The notes beneath the pieces are model-generated. The model saw nothing but the letters and a program-made list of their open reading frames with translations, was not told the origin of the DNA and made no database searches. From NCBI RefSeq assembly GCF_030272615.1, contig NC_081413.1:144624476-144688475 (forward strand): 64,000 bases of DNA, given 5' to 3'. This document shows, piece by piece, positions 22,368-33,252 of the stretch (within the stretch, counting starts at the first letter, position 1; every line of letters starts with the position of its first letter). Made by a program: the position numbers and the translations under genes. Source of the DNA: Cryptomeria japonica (taxonomy: Eukaryota > Streptophyta > Pinopsida > Cupressales > Cupressaceae).

Positions 22368-23518
22368 TGTTGGATACAATTGTTTAATTGTGTGTTGTCT
22401 TTGATGTTACACAAATGTCATATCAGTCTACCAAGTTCAGAATGTTCGGCAAAGCAGTCAGACAGAGTCTACCGAGTTCAGAATGTTCGGCAAAGCAGTC
22501 AGACAGAGTCTACCGAGTTCAGACGGTAAGAGAAACAAGTTAAGTCGGTCTTCGAAGAATATGTGAAGGAAAGTTAGTCTATACCGAGTTCACAGTCTTT
22601 ACCGAGTTAAGTCGGTCTTCGAAGAATATGAAGGAAAGTCAGTCTTTACCGAGCTCGCAGTACTTACCGAGTTCAGTCAGTTATCGAAGAATCAGCAGTG
22701 TTCACCGAGCATCAGTGAAATGTTTATGCAGCCGACCGAAGCAATATTTAATTTATTGAAACTTGTATATGTAGCCGACCTATGTAATATTTATTGTAAC
22801 TTATAATTGAGCCGACTTGGTAACCTGAATGGTATATATGAGAGATCAAGTTGCGATTTTGAAGCGTGAAAAAAAAGGAAGAGTGAAAAGTATGGAGATG
22901 TGAAGGAGCAGAAATGTGCGAATTCTGATGAAGGATCAGTGATATCCTTGAGGTGCAGAAAAGATATATGTGATCAGTAAGGATCTATTGGCGCAGAACA
23001 GAGATCTGTATCAGCAAGATAAGTTGTGTTTAATTCAGGTCACTTCATTGTTGCTTTTTAACCATTGTAGCAGTGATACCGAAATCTCTTAACAGAGTTG
23101 GTCTAACAACCATTTTGTAAATCCTCTGACAAGGTGACAATTCGGTTGAATTGTTCTTAAGACCTTTCACAAGGCCACTCCTAGCAGGGTGATCAAATCC
23201 TCTAACCGGGTCACACCTAACAGTGTGTTTTGTAACCTTTAACAGGGTTGGCTCCTAACAGGGCTCACTTTAGAAGAGTGAAAATCAGTAACTAGTTACA
23301 TTGGTGGTTTTCCCAAAATTGGGTTTCCACGTTATATCTGGTGTTACTTGTGTTCATGTTATTTGTTTCATGCATATTAATGTTTGATGAACAATGATAA
23401 GCTAATTTACCGAGTTACAGCAGTTTATATTTTAAGACATCTAAGGGACTTGTGGATTTATTTTTGTGGTAACTGATTCACCCCTCCCCTCTCAGTTACT
23501 CCATCCATATTTCCAACA
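22368..23518 (+). repeat. 3' LTR of E
   Basis: It is 1151 bases, the same length as the 5' LTR, with nine transitions between them. Examples are CTACCAAG for CTACCGAG in the first repeat unit and TCAGTTATC for TCGGCTATC near 22677. Confidence 0.95.
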
Positions 23519-24554
23519 GATGTCAACACCTACTAAAACACTAGCACTTTGGAGATCCAATAGCATTCACCGACAAGCAAGTAACTATTGCATAGTTACT
23601 GGTATCTGGTACACTGATAGGATATAATGATCACCGACACTTGGAATGGCATGGAAGACACTTGGTAATATCGAATACATCATGTGGACATCTTATCTTA
23701 ATGAATTAATCATTGGTATATTCATATTTGCATATTTGCTTTTACCGGCAAATAGGTCCAAGGTTATCTAGGGTTTCACCAGCAGGTTTATCTTTTCCAG
23801 ATCAACATGGCACGCTATGGAAATGATTAATTATTGTTGTAAATGCATTAAGCCGACATGTTCAATCAGTTATTGCATCAGATATTATATTGTTTGTAAA
23901 ATGTTTTTATTGTAATATCTTGTAGAGCCAACCTACTAAAATTGGTTTTAGGTTATGGTATAAATGTAAGATCTTATTTGTAAGATTAAGTGTGGAATGC
24001 GAAAAAGAATTGTGTGAAGGTATATGCGAGATTAAGCAGTGCAATACACGCAGACATCATTTGAAGGCAAAGCTAGGTTTTTGTGAAAGCATATCAGCAT
24101 TACACCGGTACTAAATCTAGCATATGAAGATGCTATTTTGTGCAGTACATTCTTATTGGATTTAACCATCCAACTGTAGCCAGTGTGACTCCCATTTTGT
24201 GATTAAGCAGTGAGCTCTAGGCTGTTGGCCTTTCTGCATGTGCAGACCCCATTTATGTACACTTACTATCTGCAGTAGTATAATTTGATTGTGGGTAAGG
24301 TTTCCCATCATGGTTTTTCCCCTTATAGGGTTTCCGCATACAAATATTGGTGTCATGTGTTGTGGATTACTTTGTGTTTATGTTTCATGCATTAATCTTT
24401 ACTGGTATAGCAATTGACTGTTAAAACTGTCTACCGACATACTTAACTGGTCTACCAGTATTAAGCATTACGTTGGTTAAGTTGTTTTTGGTTTGAATTT
24501 ATTTGACAACCGATTCAACCCCCCCCTGCTCTGAGTTGTCTTTGGGACCTAACA

Positions 24555-24610
24555 ATTGGTATCATAGCATAGTCCTCTTTTGCAGAAGTTTAACAGCTTG
24601 AGGAGATCCA
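24555..24610 (+). promoter_or_regulatory. D primer-binding site and leader
   Basis: TGGTATCATAGC at 24557-24568 is one mismatch from the tRNA-iMet site and has the same change as A0. The leader GCAGAAGTTTAACAGCTTGA then GGAGATCC is shared with B, C, A0 and A2. Confidence 0.8.
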
Positions 24611-25540
24611 ATGTCTACTAATTATTTCAGGAAGGACAATCCTAAACTTGATGGAACCAACTATGGCATATGGAAGATTAGAATGGAGACACATCTAAAT
24701 TGCATTGGAAAAGATGTCTAGGAAGTTACAAAGAAAGGTTATACTACTGTTGTACCTGGTCAGCCCAGTCTGACTACCTTGACTAAAGATGAGGAAAATG
24801 ATTGCAAAGCAAGAGAAGCACTTTTGAGCGCATTATCAGATCAACAAATCATGGGAATATCTGATAGGTCTACTGTTAGAGCTATTTGGGATCATTTGGA
24901 AACACTAAATGAAGGAGATTCTAGAGTCAAAATTGCAAAACTTGAAAGCTTCTGAGTCAGGTATGAACATCTGAAAATGGAAGAAGATGAAAGGATTTCT
25001 GCTTTTATGGAAAGAGTAAATGAAATTGTTTTGGGCATTAAATATTGTGGAGGAACCTTAAGTGAGGATGAAATTGTTTCAAAAGTTTTAAGAGGATTGC
25101 CACCAACATATAAAATGAAGGTTACAGCTATAAATGAGTTAAGAACAATGCCTAATACATCAGTAACTAGGGATACATTGATTGGGAAACTTTCAGCTTT
25201 TGAAATTGAAGAATTTGGTCCTGTTGCTACTATAAAGATAGATTTAGCCTTTAAAGCATCAACATCATCTGCTCCATCATTCGACAAATCTGATTGGAAA
25301 GCCTTTTATGCAAGAGAAATTGAAGAAAGTAGGAAAGAAAATGAAGAACTTGAAGAACTTGAAGCACTATTTGCAAGGAAAATGCCTAAAGGTCTAATTG
25401 GAAGTAAGTATGAAGGTAAAGCACCCTTTAAATGTTTTAACTACAATAAGATTGGTCATATGGCTTCGAGATGCCCTGATAGACATGCTAGATTAAGAGA
25501 AGAAGCTAGAAGAACATACAAGCCTAATCCTAAATATTAG
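24611..25540 (+). pseudogene. D gag
   Basis: The start is ATG 24611 (MSTNYFRKDNPKLDGTNYGI), typical of copia gag. The UBN2-type region follows (WDHLETLNEGDSRVKIAKLE, MEEDERISAFMERVNEI, GGTLSEDEIVSKVLRGLPP). The knuckle near 25432 reads CFNYNKIGHMASRC, with Tyr at the second Cys, so zinc binding would fail. Nonsense codons are TAG 24719 (Trp site), TGA 24953 and TAG 25538. The gene is closely related to A0 and A2 gag. Confidence 0.85.
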
Positions 25541-27130
25541 AGATACAGATGTAAGAAGAATAATGACAAATTTTGTTACATTGCTGATGAAGGTGTGACT
25601 GATGATTTTGATGAGGATCCGACAGACAATGGATGGGTTTTTGTTGCTATAACAGAAGATCAATCGGCACCTATTGCTCAACTGATAGAACAAGCCCTAG
25701 TAGCTAAAGTCAAAGTAAAGGATGAATGGATCATTGACTCAGGATGCTCACATCATATGACAGGAGACAAAGGTAAATTCTTGAACTTTCAAGAATAGAA
25801 TAGAGGTTTAGTAAGATTTGTAGATGACAAACCTGTTCAATCAAAGGTAAGGGTACAATATCTCTTGATGGTAAGAATAACACTGACAATGTTTACTATG
25901 TTGAAGGATTAAAGCATAGACTTTTAAGTGTTGGTCAATTAGTTGAGAAAGGATTTCAGTTACAATTTAAAAATGGAAAATACAAAATCATGAATAGAAC
26001 TAGTTTGGAAATTGCAACCGGTAATCAAACTAGAGGTAATATCTTTCATTTGAATAACAGTGAAAAGACATGCTTGATTGCACATATAGATGAAAGTTGG
26101 TTATGGCATAAGAGACTCTGTCATGTAAACTTTGATTTCATGGTGAAGATCAGTACTACTAAGGCAGTTAGATATCTACCTAAAATTGTCAAACCTCAGA
26201 ATACAATATGTAAGGAATGTCAATTTGGAAAACAAGTTAGAGCTAGTTTCAAAAGCATTCTAGAAAAATCCAATAATGCTCTTGATTTGATTCACACTGA
26301 TTTATGTGGTCTAGCTAGAACTAAAAGCTTACAAGGTGATATGTATTTCATGCTAATCATTGATGACTATTCTAGAATGTGTTGGGTTACTTTTCTTAGA
26401 GAAAAATTAGAAGCACTTGGAAAGTTCAAACTAATCAAAGCAATGGTTGAAAATGAAATTGGTAAGAAAATCAAATGCTTAAGATCAGATAAAGGAGCAG
26501 AATTCACATCTAAGGACTTTAATACATTCTATGAAGTAAATGGAATCAGAAGACAACTATCAGCACCTCAGACACTACAACAGAATGGAGTTGTTGAAAG
26601 GAAAAACATAACTATCTTGGATGTAGCAAGAAGTATGTTATCAGAAGCAAATTTACCACGTGTATTGAAGAGAAGCAGTCAACATAGTGGTCTATACGTT
26701 CAACAAAGTTCACATCAAAGGAGAAACCAGTAAGACCCCTGATGAACTATGATTTGGTAATACTCCTACTCTTAAGTATTTCAGAATTTTTGGAAGTAAA
26801 TGTTATATTAGAAGAGATGTGTATATTGCAAAATTTGATCCTAGAAGTGATGAAGAAATATTTCTTGGTTATTCATCTAAGAGAAAGACATATAGATGTT
26901 TTAAAAAAAGATTGCAGAAAATTGTTGAGAGTACAAATGTAAAAATTGATGAACAATTCAGAGGAACTTCAAGGTATATAGACTCTAAACCGACAATAGA
27001 AATTGTGACAAATGAACCTACACCAAATCCACCCGTATAGAATGAAGATCCAGTTACCTTGGTACCATTTGAGGAGTCCACAATAATTGAAGAACAATAA
27101 CAAACAAAGACACCCCGATATGTAAAATTG
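25541..27130 (+). pseudogene. D protease-integrase
   Basis: The retropepsin motif EWIIDSGCSHHMTGDKGKF is near 25724-25780. A stop at 25796 and a frameshift near 25840 follow. The GAG-pre-integrase region has WHKRLCHVNF and CKECQFGKQVRASF; the integrase core has HTDLCGLARTKS (near 26295), RSDKGAEFTS (near 26485) and NGVVERKN (near 26585). After about 26730 another frameshift shifts the C-terminal portion (SKCYIRRDVYIAKFDPRSDE). The core shows the D, D and E positions, but the protein cannot be made in one piece. Confidence 0.83.
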
Positions 27131-28761
27131 AATCATTCTGAAGATCAGATAATTGGAAATAAATTTCAAGGAGTTACGACAAGAGGAAGATTGGCAAGTG
27201 AAGAGGTATGTCTTATTTCTCAAATTGAACCAGCATTTGTTAATGAGGCATGTGAAGATAAATTTTGGATTATAACTATGGAAGAATAATTAGAACAAAT
27301 TGAGAAAAATAACACTTGGACATTAGTTCCCCGGCCTAAAGATAAAAATGTAATTGGAACCAAATGGGTATTCAGAAACAAACTTAATGAAGATGGTAAG
27401 GTTGTCATAAATAAAGAAAGACTAGTGTGTAAGGGATGTTCTCAGAAAGAAGGAGTTGATTACAATGAAACCTTTGCACCGGTAGCTAGAATTGAGGTAG
27501 TCAGATTACTCTTGGCTTTTGTAGCACACAAGAACTACAAAGTTTATCAAATGGACATTAAATGTGCATTTTTGAATGGAGATCTTGAAGAGGAAGTATA
27601 CATTGAACAACTTGATGGATTTTATTTGATAGATGACAATGATATGGTTTGCAGGTTAAGAAAAGCTCTGTATGGATTAAAACAAGCTCCAAGAGATTGG
27701 TATGCAAGACCGAATAAGTATCTTTTAAAGATTGGTTTTACTAAAGGAAATTTAGATAGCAATTTATACTACAAAATAACTAATGATGACATCTTGATTA
27801 TAGAAGTATTTGTTGATGATATAATCTTTGGAGGAGAAGATGGTTTATGTAAGGAATTTTCTACTAAAATGTAGCAAGAATTTGAAATGTCTATGATTGG
27901 AGAAATAAAATTCTTTTTAGGATTGCAAATTTCACAGACTAATAAAGGTATATTCTTGAGTCAATCCAAATACTTGAAAGAGTTACTAAAGAAATTTGGG
28001 ATGGAGAACTCTAAACTGGTAAGCACACCAATGACTACTAATGACAAATTATCTGAAAGGGATGAATCTACACCTGTTAGTCCAACTAGATACAAATCTT
28101 TGATAGGAGGTTTACTGTATTTGACACAAACCAGACTTGATATTATGAATGCAGTATGTATTATTTCTAGATTTCAAAGTAATCCTAGAGAAAATCATGA
28201 ATGAGCAGTAAAAAGGATTTTTCGGTACTTACAAGGCACTATAAATCTTGGACTATGGTATCCTAGAGATGAAAACTTTGAATTATGTGCATACACAGAT
28301 GCAAATTGGGTAGGAGATGTGGATGATAGAAAAAGCACCACCGGTGGAGTATTCTTTCTTGGAAACAGACTAGTTTCTTGGTTAAGTAAGAAATAGAGTT
28401 GTACATCTTGATCAACAGTAGAATCAGAATATGTTGAAATAGCAACTAACTGTACATAGGTACTATGGCTTAAGCAAATGTTGAAAGACATAAAGGTAAA
28501 ATGCAAGGAACCTATTACTATATATTGTGATAACACTGCAACAATTGATATATCTAAGAATCCTGTACTACATTCTAAAAAAAACATGTTTCTATTAAAC
28601 TGAATTTTCTAAGGGAAAAAGTTGAAGAAAAGGAGATAAAACTGGTTTATGTGAATACTAAAGAACAGCTAGCAGATATTTTCACAAAACCTTTGCCTAA
28701 GGAGACTTTTGAATATCTCAGAGATCAACTTGGAGTCATACCTCCACCGATAGAGACTTAG
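27131..28761 (+). pseudogene. D reverse transcriptase and RNase H
   Basis: Reverse transcriptase segments are [20 protein letters not shown] (27309-27368), [29 protein letters not shown] and the catalytic FVDDIIFGGE near 27810. The frame continues after a TAG at 27872 with FEMSMIGEIKFFLGLQI. RNase H follows a TGA at 28202, with YTDANWVGDVDDRKSTTGG, ESEYVEIATN, CDNTATIDISKNP and IFTKPLPKETFEY. The pol stop is TAG 28759-28761. At least five nonsense codons are present, several at Gln or Arg positions. Confidence 0.87.
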
Positions 28762-29137
28762 ATAGTTTATGATTGTAATCAACTGACATAATTAAAAGAC
28801 AAATATTTTACTCCGGTCTTTGATGAGGAAACTACTTCTCAGGGGGAGTAGTTGGTATATTGAATTGATTGGTATTTTGTATATGAACTTAGTTTTATTA
28901 TAACTTTGGCATTTGATGTCAAAGGGGGAGAGATATCTATGGAAAAACACATTATCTTTTGAGGAACTTTGGATAACACATGTTGCTCCTAGGGGGAGAG
29001 ATTGTTGTTTGGGAGAGACTATTACTCTCTGTATTCTGGTTATGATCTTTTTGGAGATTGTTGGTTTTTGGCATTTCTATTTTGGCACTTTGATGGTTTT
29101 TTCATCTTGTGTTGCCATCAATGCCAAAGGGGGAGAT
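28762..29137 (+). promoter_or_regulatory. D 3' untranslated region with four polypurine tracts
   Basis: Tracts are CAGGGGGAGTAG near 28840, GTCAAAGGGGGAGAGAT near 28918, CTAGGGGGAGAGAT near 28989, and the LTR-adjacent CCAAAGGGGGAGATT ending at 29137. GTTGCCATCAATG at 29111-29123 pairs with CATTGATGTCAAC (29163-29175, one mismatch) in the LTR. Confidence 0.78.
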
Positions 29138-30200
29138 TGTTGGTATTTTGGTATGGTTTTGTCATTGATGTCAACACCTACTAAAACACTAGCACTTTGG
29201 AGATCCAACAACATTCACCGGCAAGCAAGTAACTATTGCACAGTTACTGGTATATGGTACATCGACAGGATTTAATGATCACCGGCACTTGGAATGGCAT
29301 GGAAGACACTTGGTAATATCGAAGACATCATGTGGACATCTTATCTTAATAAATTAATCATTGGTATATTCATATTTGTATATTTGCTTTTACTGGCAAA
29401 TAGGTCCAGGGTTATCTAGGGTTTCACCGGCAGGTTTATCTTTTCCAGATCAGCATGGCATGCTATGGAAATGATTAATTATTGTTGTAAATGCATTAAG
29501 CCGACATGTTCAATTGGTTATTGCATCGAATATTATATTTTTTGTAAAATGTTTTTATTGTAATATCTTGTAGAGCCGACCTACTAAAATTGGTCTTAGG
29601 TTATGGTATAAATGTAAAATCTTATTTGTAAGATCAAGTGTGGAATGCGAAAAAGAATTGTGTGAAGGTATATGCGAGATTAAGTAGTGCAATACAAGCA
29701 AACATCATTTGAAGGCAAAGCTAGGTTTTTGTGAAAGCATATCAGCATTACACTGGTACTGAATCCAACATATGAAGATGCTATTTTGTGCAGTACATTC
29801 TTATTGGATTTAACCATCCAACTATAGTTAGTGTGACTCCCATTTCGTGATTGAGCAGTGAGCTCTTGGCTGTTGGCCTTTCTACATGTGCAGACCCCAT
29901 TTATGTACACTTACTATCTGCAGTAGTATCAGTTGATTGTGGGTAAGGTTTTCCACTGTGGTTTTTCCCCTTATAGGGTTTCCACGTAGAAATATTGGTG
30001 TCATGTGTTGTGGATGAATTTGTGTTTATGTTTCATGCATTAATCTTTACCAGTATAGCAATTGACTGTTAAAAATGTCTACCGACATACTTAACTGGTC
30101 TACCAGTATTAAGCATTAAGTTGGTTAAGTTGTTTTTGGTTTGAATTTATTTGACAATTGATTCACACCCCCCCCTCTTAGTTGTCTCTGGGACCTAACA
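29138..30200 (+). repeat. 3' LTR of D
   Basis: This is a 1063-base LTR, starting TGTTGGTATTTTGG and ending GGGACCTAACA, followed by the AACTC duplication. It has AGCCGAC at 29499-29505 and 29574-29580, TATAAA at 29607-29612, and the C-tract CACACCCCCCCCTC near the end. Confidence 0.9.
29499..29612 (+). promoter_or_regulatory. Putative LTR promoter of D
   Basis: Two AGCCGAC sites lie 108 and 33 bases upstream of TATAAA. In the 5' LTR the second site is changed to AGCCAAC. Confidence 0.5.
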
Positions 30201-30205
30201 AACTC

Positions 30206-32220
30206 AAGAGAGTGGATAGGAAGAAAAGAAAACCCTCACCGACACTTGCTCCATCTCCTAAGAAAGTAAGGACACTCCGAAAGAAGCAACATGTTGTAAG
30301 AGAGACTAGTGGTCGTAAGAAGAAAGTTACTCCAAAGAAGAAATCTAAACCAAAGGAACCAGATACTCTTTCACCAGAAGAGTTAGTAAATGAAATCACC
30401 TAAGATGGTAACCTCAACAATGTAAATAAAATTTATCATTATTTTAAAGATTTAGATTAGGAAACTATAGAAGAAAGTATTATTTTGTATTTAGATATCT
30501 ACAAGAAGGTTCTTATTGAAGTTGTAGATATTCTACCAAATGATTTATACTTAAGATTAGAAGCCAAGAGAATATCTATTATGGAACTTGATAAGAAATT
30601 GAAGGTAGAAGCTCTATTAGCTATGCATCCTGTTAATTCCAAGCAAGAAATTGATGACCTTATATCTGAAGCAAATAGAACTATTTTTGTGAGTGGTCAC
30701 CGACAAGTTAGTTTTATGGCCGGTAGAGTTAAAGAAATTGCAGATCAAATGACTGATAAGTGGGACATATTTTTTTTTGAGAAAGAAAAGAAAAAAGAGA
30801 AAGATTGACAAAAGGTGGATAAATCATTTACTAAGGTATACCAGAAGATAGATAAAGGTAAAGGCAAAATCGATAGTATACCAGATATTACAGTTAAGGA
30901 TAATCTACCGCCACCAGTATAGGACACCCCACCAATAATTTCAGAAGCATTGGCACAAACGGATAGTCAGCCTAAAGAAGATAAGTCAGAGGAAGAAAAA
31001 ATAGATAATGTTGATCCAAAGTCAGACATTATTTTTACCATGAATGTGGACACTCAGGATTTTAATATTGTAATAGACAAGGAAACAATTAAAGTTAAGA
31101 AATCATAATCCATCCTTGATAATACTCAGTTTAACACTGAAACACCGACATAAGAAGAAGTAGAAGCAGAAACTAGAATAGAAACAGGGCATGAACAAAA
31201 TATATCTGAACCAATAGATAGTAAGACAAAAAGTAAGGTTGAAAATAAGAATGAAAACAAGAATGAGAATAAGGAAGAAAAAGTGAATAAAGAAGAAGTT
31301 AAGAATGAAAGCAAGGAAGAAGAAGTGGTTAAGGTAACTGTGTAGACATCCGGAGAAGAAAAGAAACCAATTGCAGAACCAAGCACTCCACCTAGCACTT
31401 TTACTATGGATTATAGACCATCAAATGTTACAGGTGTACTTTTAGATTCAATAAAAAGGATTACAGAATGCAATGCCTTAGCATTTAAGGCCATTGATGA
31501 TTCTTTACCAATTTTAGAAATGATTGCACCGACATGTAAAGTTGATCATATTGATGGATCTTTAGGTAAATTGGACACATTGTCCAAATTCATTGCTTCT
31601 AACATTCAAACCGTGGATAAAATAAATGAAGAGACCATTAAGGAAAGGGTAAATAAGGAAAAGAATAATTTCTTTGACAAAACAATTAAGGACTATACAG
31701 GACAAATTGATTCTTTGTTATCGACACTTAATTCCACCATTCTAGAATACAAAGAGTTTTACAGGGAAGCATGTAAGCCTCACCATCTAACTGAAGATAT
31801 TGATGAGGAAATAAGGAAAACACAAAAGGAAATTGATGGTATAGTTGATAATATGATTGGTTCTTGGGAACTTACTTCAGTTTTGGATCAGGAAATGGTA
31901 ATCTATGAAGAGAAGATTTAGAAACTAGAAAGGGAGAAAGAAAGGCTAAGAATGAAAACCCAGGAGTTGAAGAAAAAGCTTGGTCCTAGATTGGACAACT
32001 TATTAACACACCGAAATGAGCTTTCTAAGGCATCTATTCAAGGAGAAAGGTCACCGGAGCAACAAATGCATTATCTCACGGGTATGATCCAACAGATAGA
32101 GACCATAATTTATGACAGTATTAAGTTTTTGCAAGGTCTTAACTTAGTTCTGGTAGACATTTTTCAGATTGTACATAACCGGTTACAGGTAGATTTAAAA
32201 ATTTCTTTGATTCTTTTGAC
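30206..32220 (+). pseudogene. C ORF2, 3' part
   Basis: This continues the gene broken at 16480. It opens with a Lys-rich linker (KLKRVDRKKRKPSPTLAPSP), then the block shared with B: LVNEIT, LYLDIYKKVLIEVVDILP and GRVKEIADQMTDKWD. An acidic, Glu/Lys-rich spacer with KNENKNENKEEK runs to about 31400. A helical C-terminal part follows (MDYRPSNVTGVLLDSIKRIT, MIGSWELTSVLDQEM, LEREKERLRMKTQELKKKLG). Stops occur at 30401, 30458, 30806, 30920, 31108, 31151, 31343 and 31919; the TAG at 30458 falls where B has a Gln codon (9507-9509). Function unknown. Confidence 0.7.
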
Positions 32221-32382
32221 ATCCTTTGTCATTGATGTCAAAGGGGGAGTAGTGTATGAAAAAAATGTAAAGAAGGAGATCATTTTCTCAGGGGGAGCAC
32301 TATCAGTTTTTGGACTTCATTTTTGGATATTAGTTTTTGGATTTTTCTCACGAGTGTTGCCATCAATGCCAAAGGGGAAAAT
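32221..32382 (+). promoter_or_regulatory. C 3' untranslated region with polypurine tracts
   Basis: Tracts are GATGTCAAAGGGGGAGTAG near 32235, CAGGGGGAGCAC near 32289 and the LTR-adjacent CCAAAGGGGAAAATT. GTTGCCATCAATG at 32356-32368 pairs with CATTGATGGAAAC (32423-32435, one mismatch). Confidence 0.75.
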
Positions 32383-33252
32383 TGTTGGTATTGTACACTC
32401 AAATGAGAATTGTTGATGTTGTCATTGATGGAAACCAATTGGTAACATGGTTTATAGGTTACATCGGAAACAAACATCATCTATCGACACCAACAAGCAC
32501 TACAAGTTCATTCACACCGACATCCAATCTACACCGACAAGAGTTCATACTGACACTCTAAGCTAACTTGAAATAATATTGTTTTGTATTGTAATTCTAT
32601 TTGTATAGCCACCATGATGTATTGTAAAGACTCATGTAGGTATGAGATCTTGTACATCATTAAAAAGGTGTATTAGGTAATGTAAGGAAGCATTATATGA
32701 GATGTGATAGGTTATGATAGCGAATGAACTATATATACATTTTGATGTAATTATTTTATGAGTGAATAAGAGTAGAGCAGAGTGAAGAAAGGTTTATGGT
32801 AGAGGTATCAGATAGAGCTTAAATTGGTATTGAATCCAGCATTGCAGATGCTATTTTGAGTAGTACATTGTCATTGGATTTAATCATCCAATTTTGTAGC
32901 CAGTGTGACTCCTATTTTGTATTGAGCAGTGAGCTCTAGGCAGTTGGCCTTCCTGCATGTGCAAGCCCCTATTGTACAAGTAATATTTTTTTATATTGGC
33001 CAGTAAGTAAATATTGTGGGTCACATATCCCACCGAGGTTTTTCCCCTATCGGGTTTCCTCGGCAAAAATATCTGTGTTATGGTGTGTATTGATGGTTAT
33101 ACTTTTGTTTCTCTTTACTGCATCATTATTTGTTTACTAGTATATTAATTTGGATTATAAAGTTGCAAACAAGTTTAAATCTTTCATCCAATGGTTAGAC
33201 ACTGATTCATACCCCCCTCTTAGTGTCTTTGGGACTAATCAAGTATCTAACA
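32383..33252 (+). repeat. 3' LTR of C
   Basis: This 870-base LTR is the fuller copy. It starts TGTTGGTATTGTACACTC and ends CAAGTATCTAACA, followed by the AGACA duplication. It keeps the roughly 90 bases missing from the 5' copy (about 32826-32915). Confidence 0.88.

Larger units (their letters stand above)
16521..23518 (+). mobile_element. Young, nearly intact Ty1/copia element E
   Basis: The element is 6998 bases long with two 1151-base LTRs that differ, by my count, at 9 positions, all transitions. It is flanked by GATGTC on both sides (16515-16520 and 23519-23524). It has a perfect tRNA-iMet primer-binding site, one gag-pol frame with three nonsense codons, and a run of GAGGGAGA tracts before the 3' LTR. 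It is the youngest insertion in the window and the innermost of the nest. Confidence 0.95.
16486..24554 (+). repeat. 5' LTR of D, split by E
   Basis: The LTR consists of 16486-16520 and 23525-24554, separated by E and the duplicated GATGTC. It starts TATTGGTATTTTGG and ends TTTGGGACCTAACA. AGCCGAC is at 23851-23857 and TATAAA at 23959-23964. The intact counterpart is at 29138-30200. Confidence 0.88.
16486..30200 (+). mobile_element. Ty1/copia element D (degenerate, pol-bearing)
   Basis: LTRs of about 1065 bases flank a complete but decayed gag-protease-integrase-reverse transcriptase-RNase H order. The target duplication AACTC is perfect (16481-16485 and 30201-30205) and lies in C ORF2. E is inserted in its 5' LTR. 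The LTRs differ at about 11 of the first 170 comparable bases. Leader, polypurine tracts and LTR promoter resemble those of B and C, so D-type elements are good candidates for the source of enzymes for those pol-less elements. Confidence 0.9.
12845..33252 (+). mobile_element. Pol-less two-ORF LTR retrotransposon C
   Basis: LTRs at 12845-13623 and 32383-33252 flank ORF1, ORF2 and polypurine tracts; the target duplication is AGACA (12840-12844 and 33253-33257), in the A0 LTR. Excluding nested D (16486-30200) it is about 6.7 kb. It repeats the gene order of B but with a different LTR sequence (TGTTGGTATTGTACACTC start), so B and C are two related families with one design. No pol motif is present in its own sequence. 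The 5' LTR has lost roughly 90 bases relative to the 3' LTR. Confidence 0.88.

Noticed and set aside
30178-31398. Ser/Leu/Phe-rich minus-strand frames opposite C ORF2, resembling membrane proteins
   Set aside because: They are complements of Glu/Lys-rich codons (GAA, AAG) and are not conserved between B and C.
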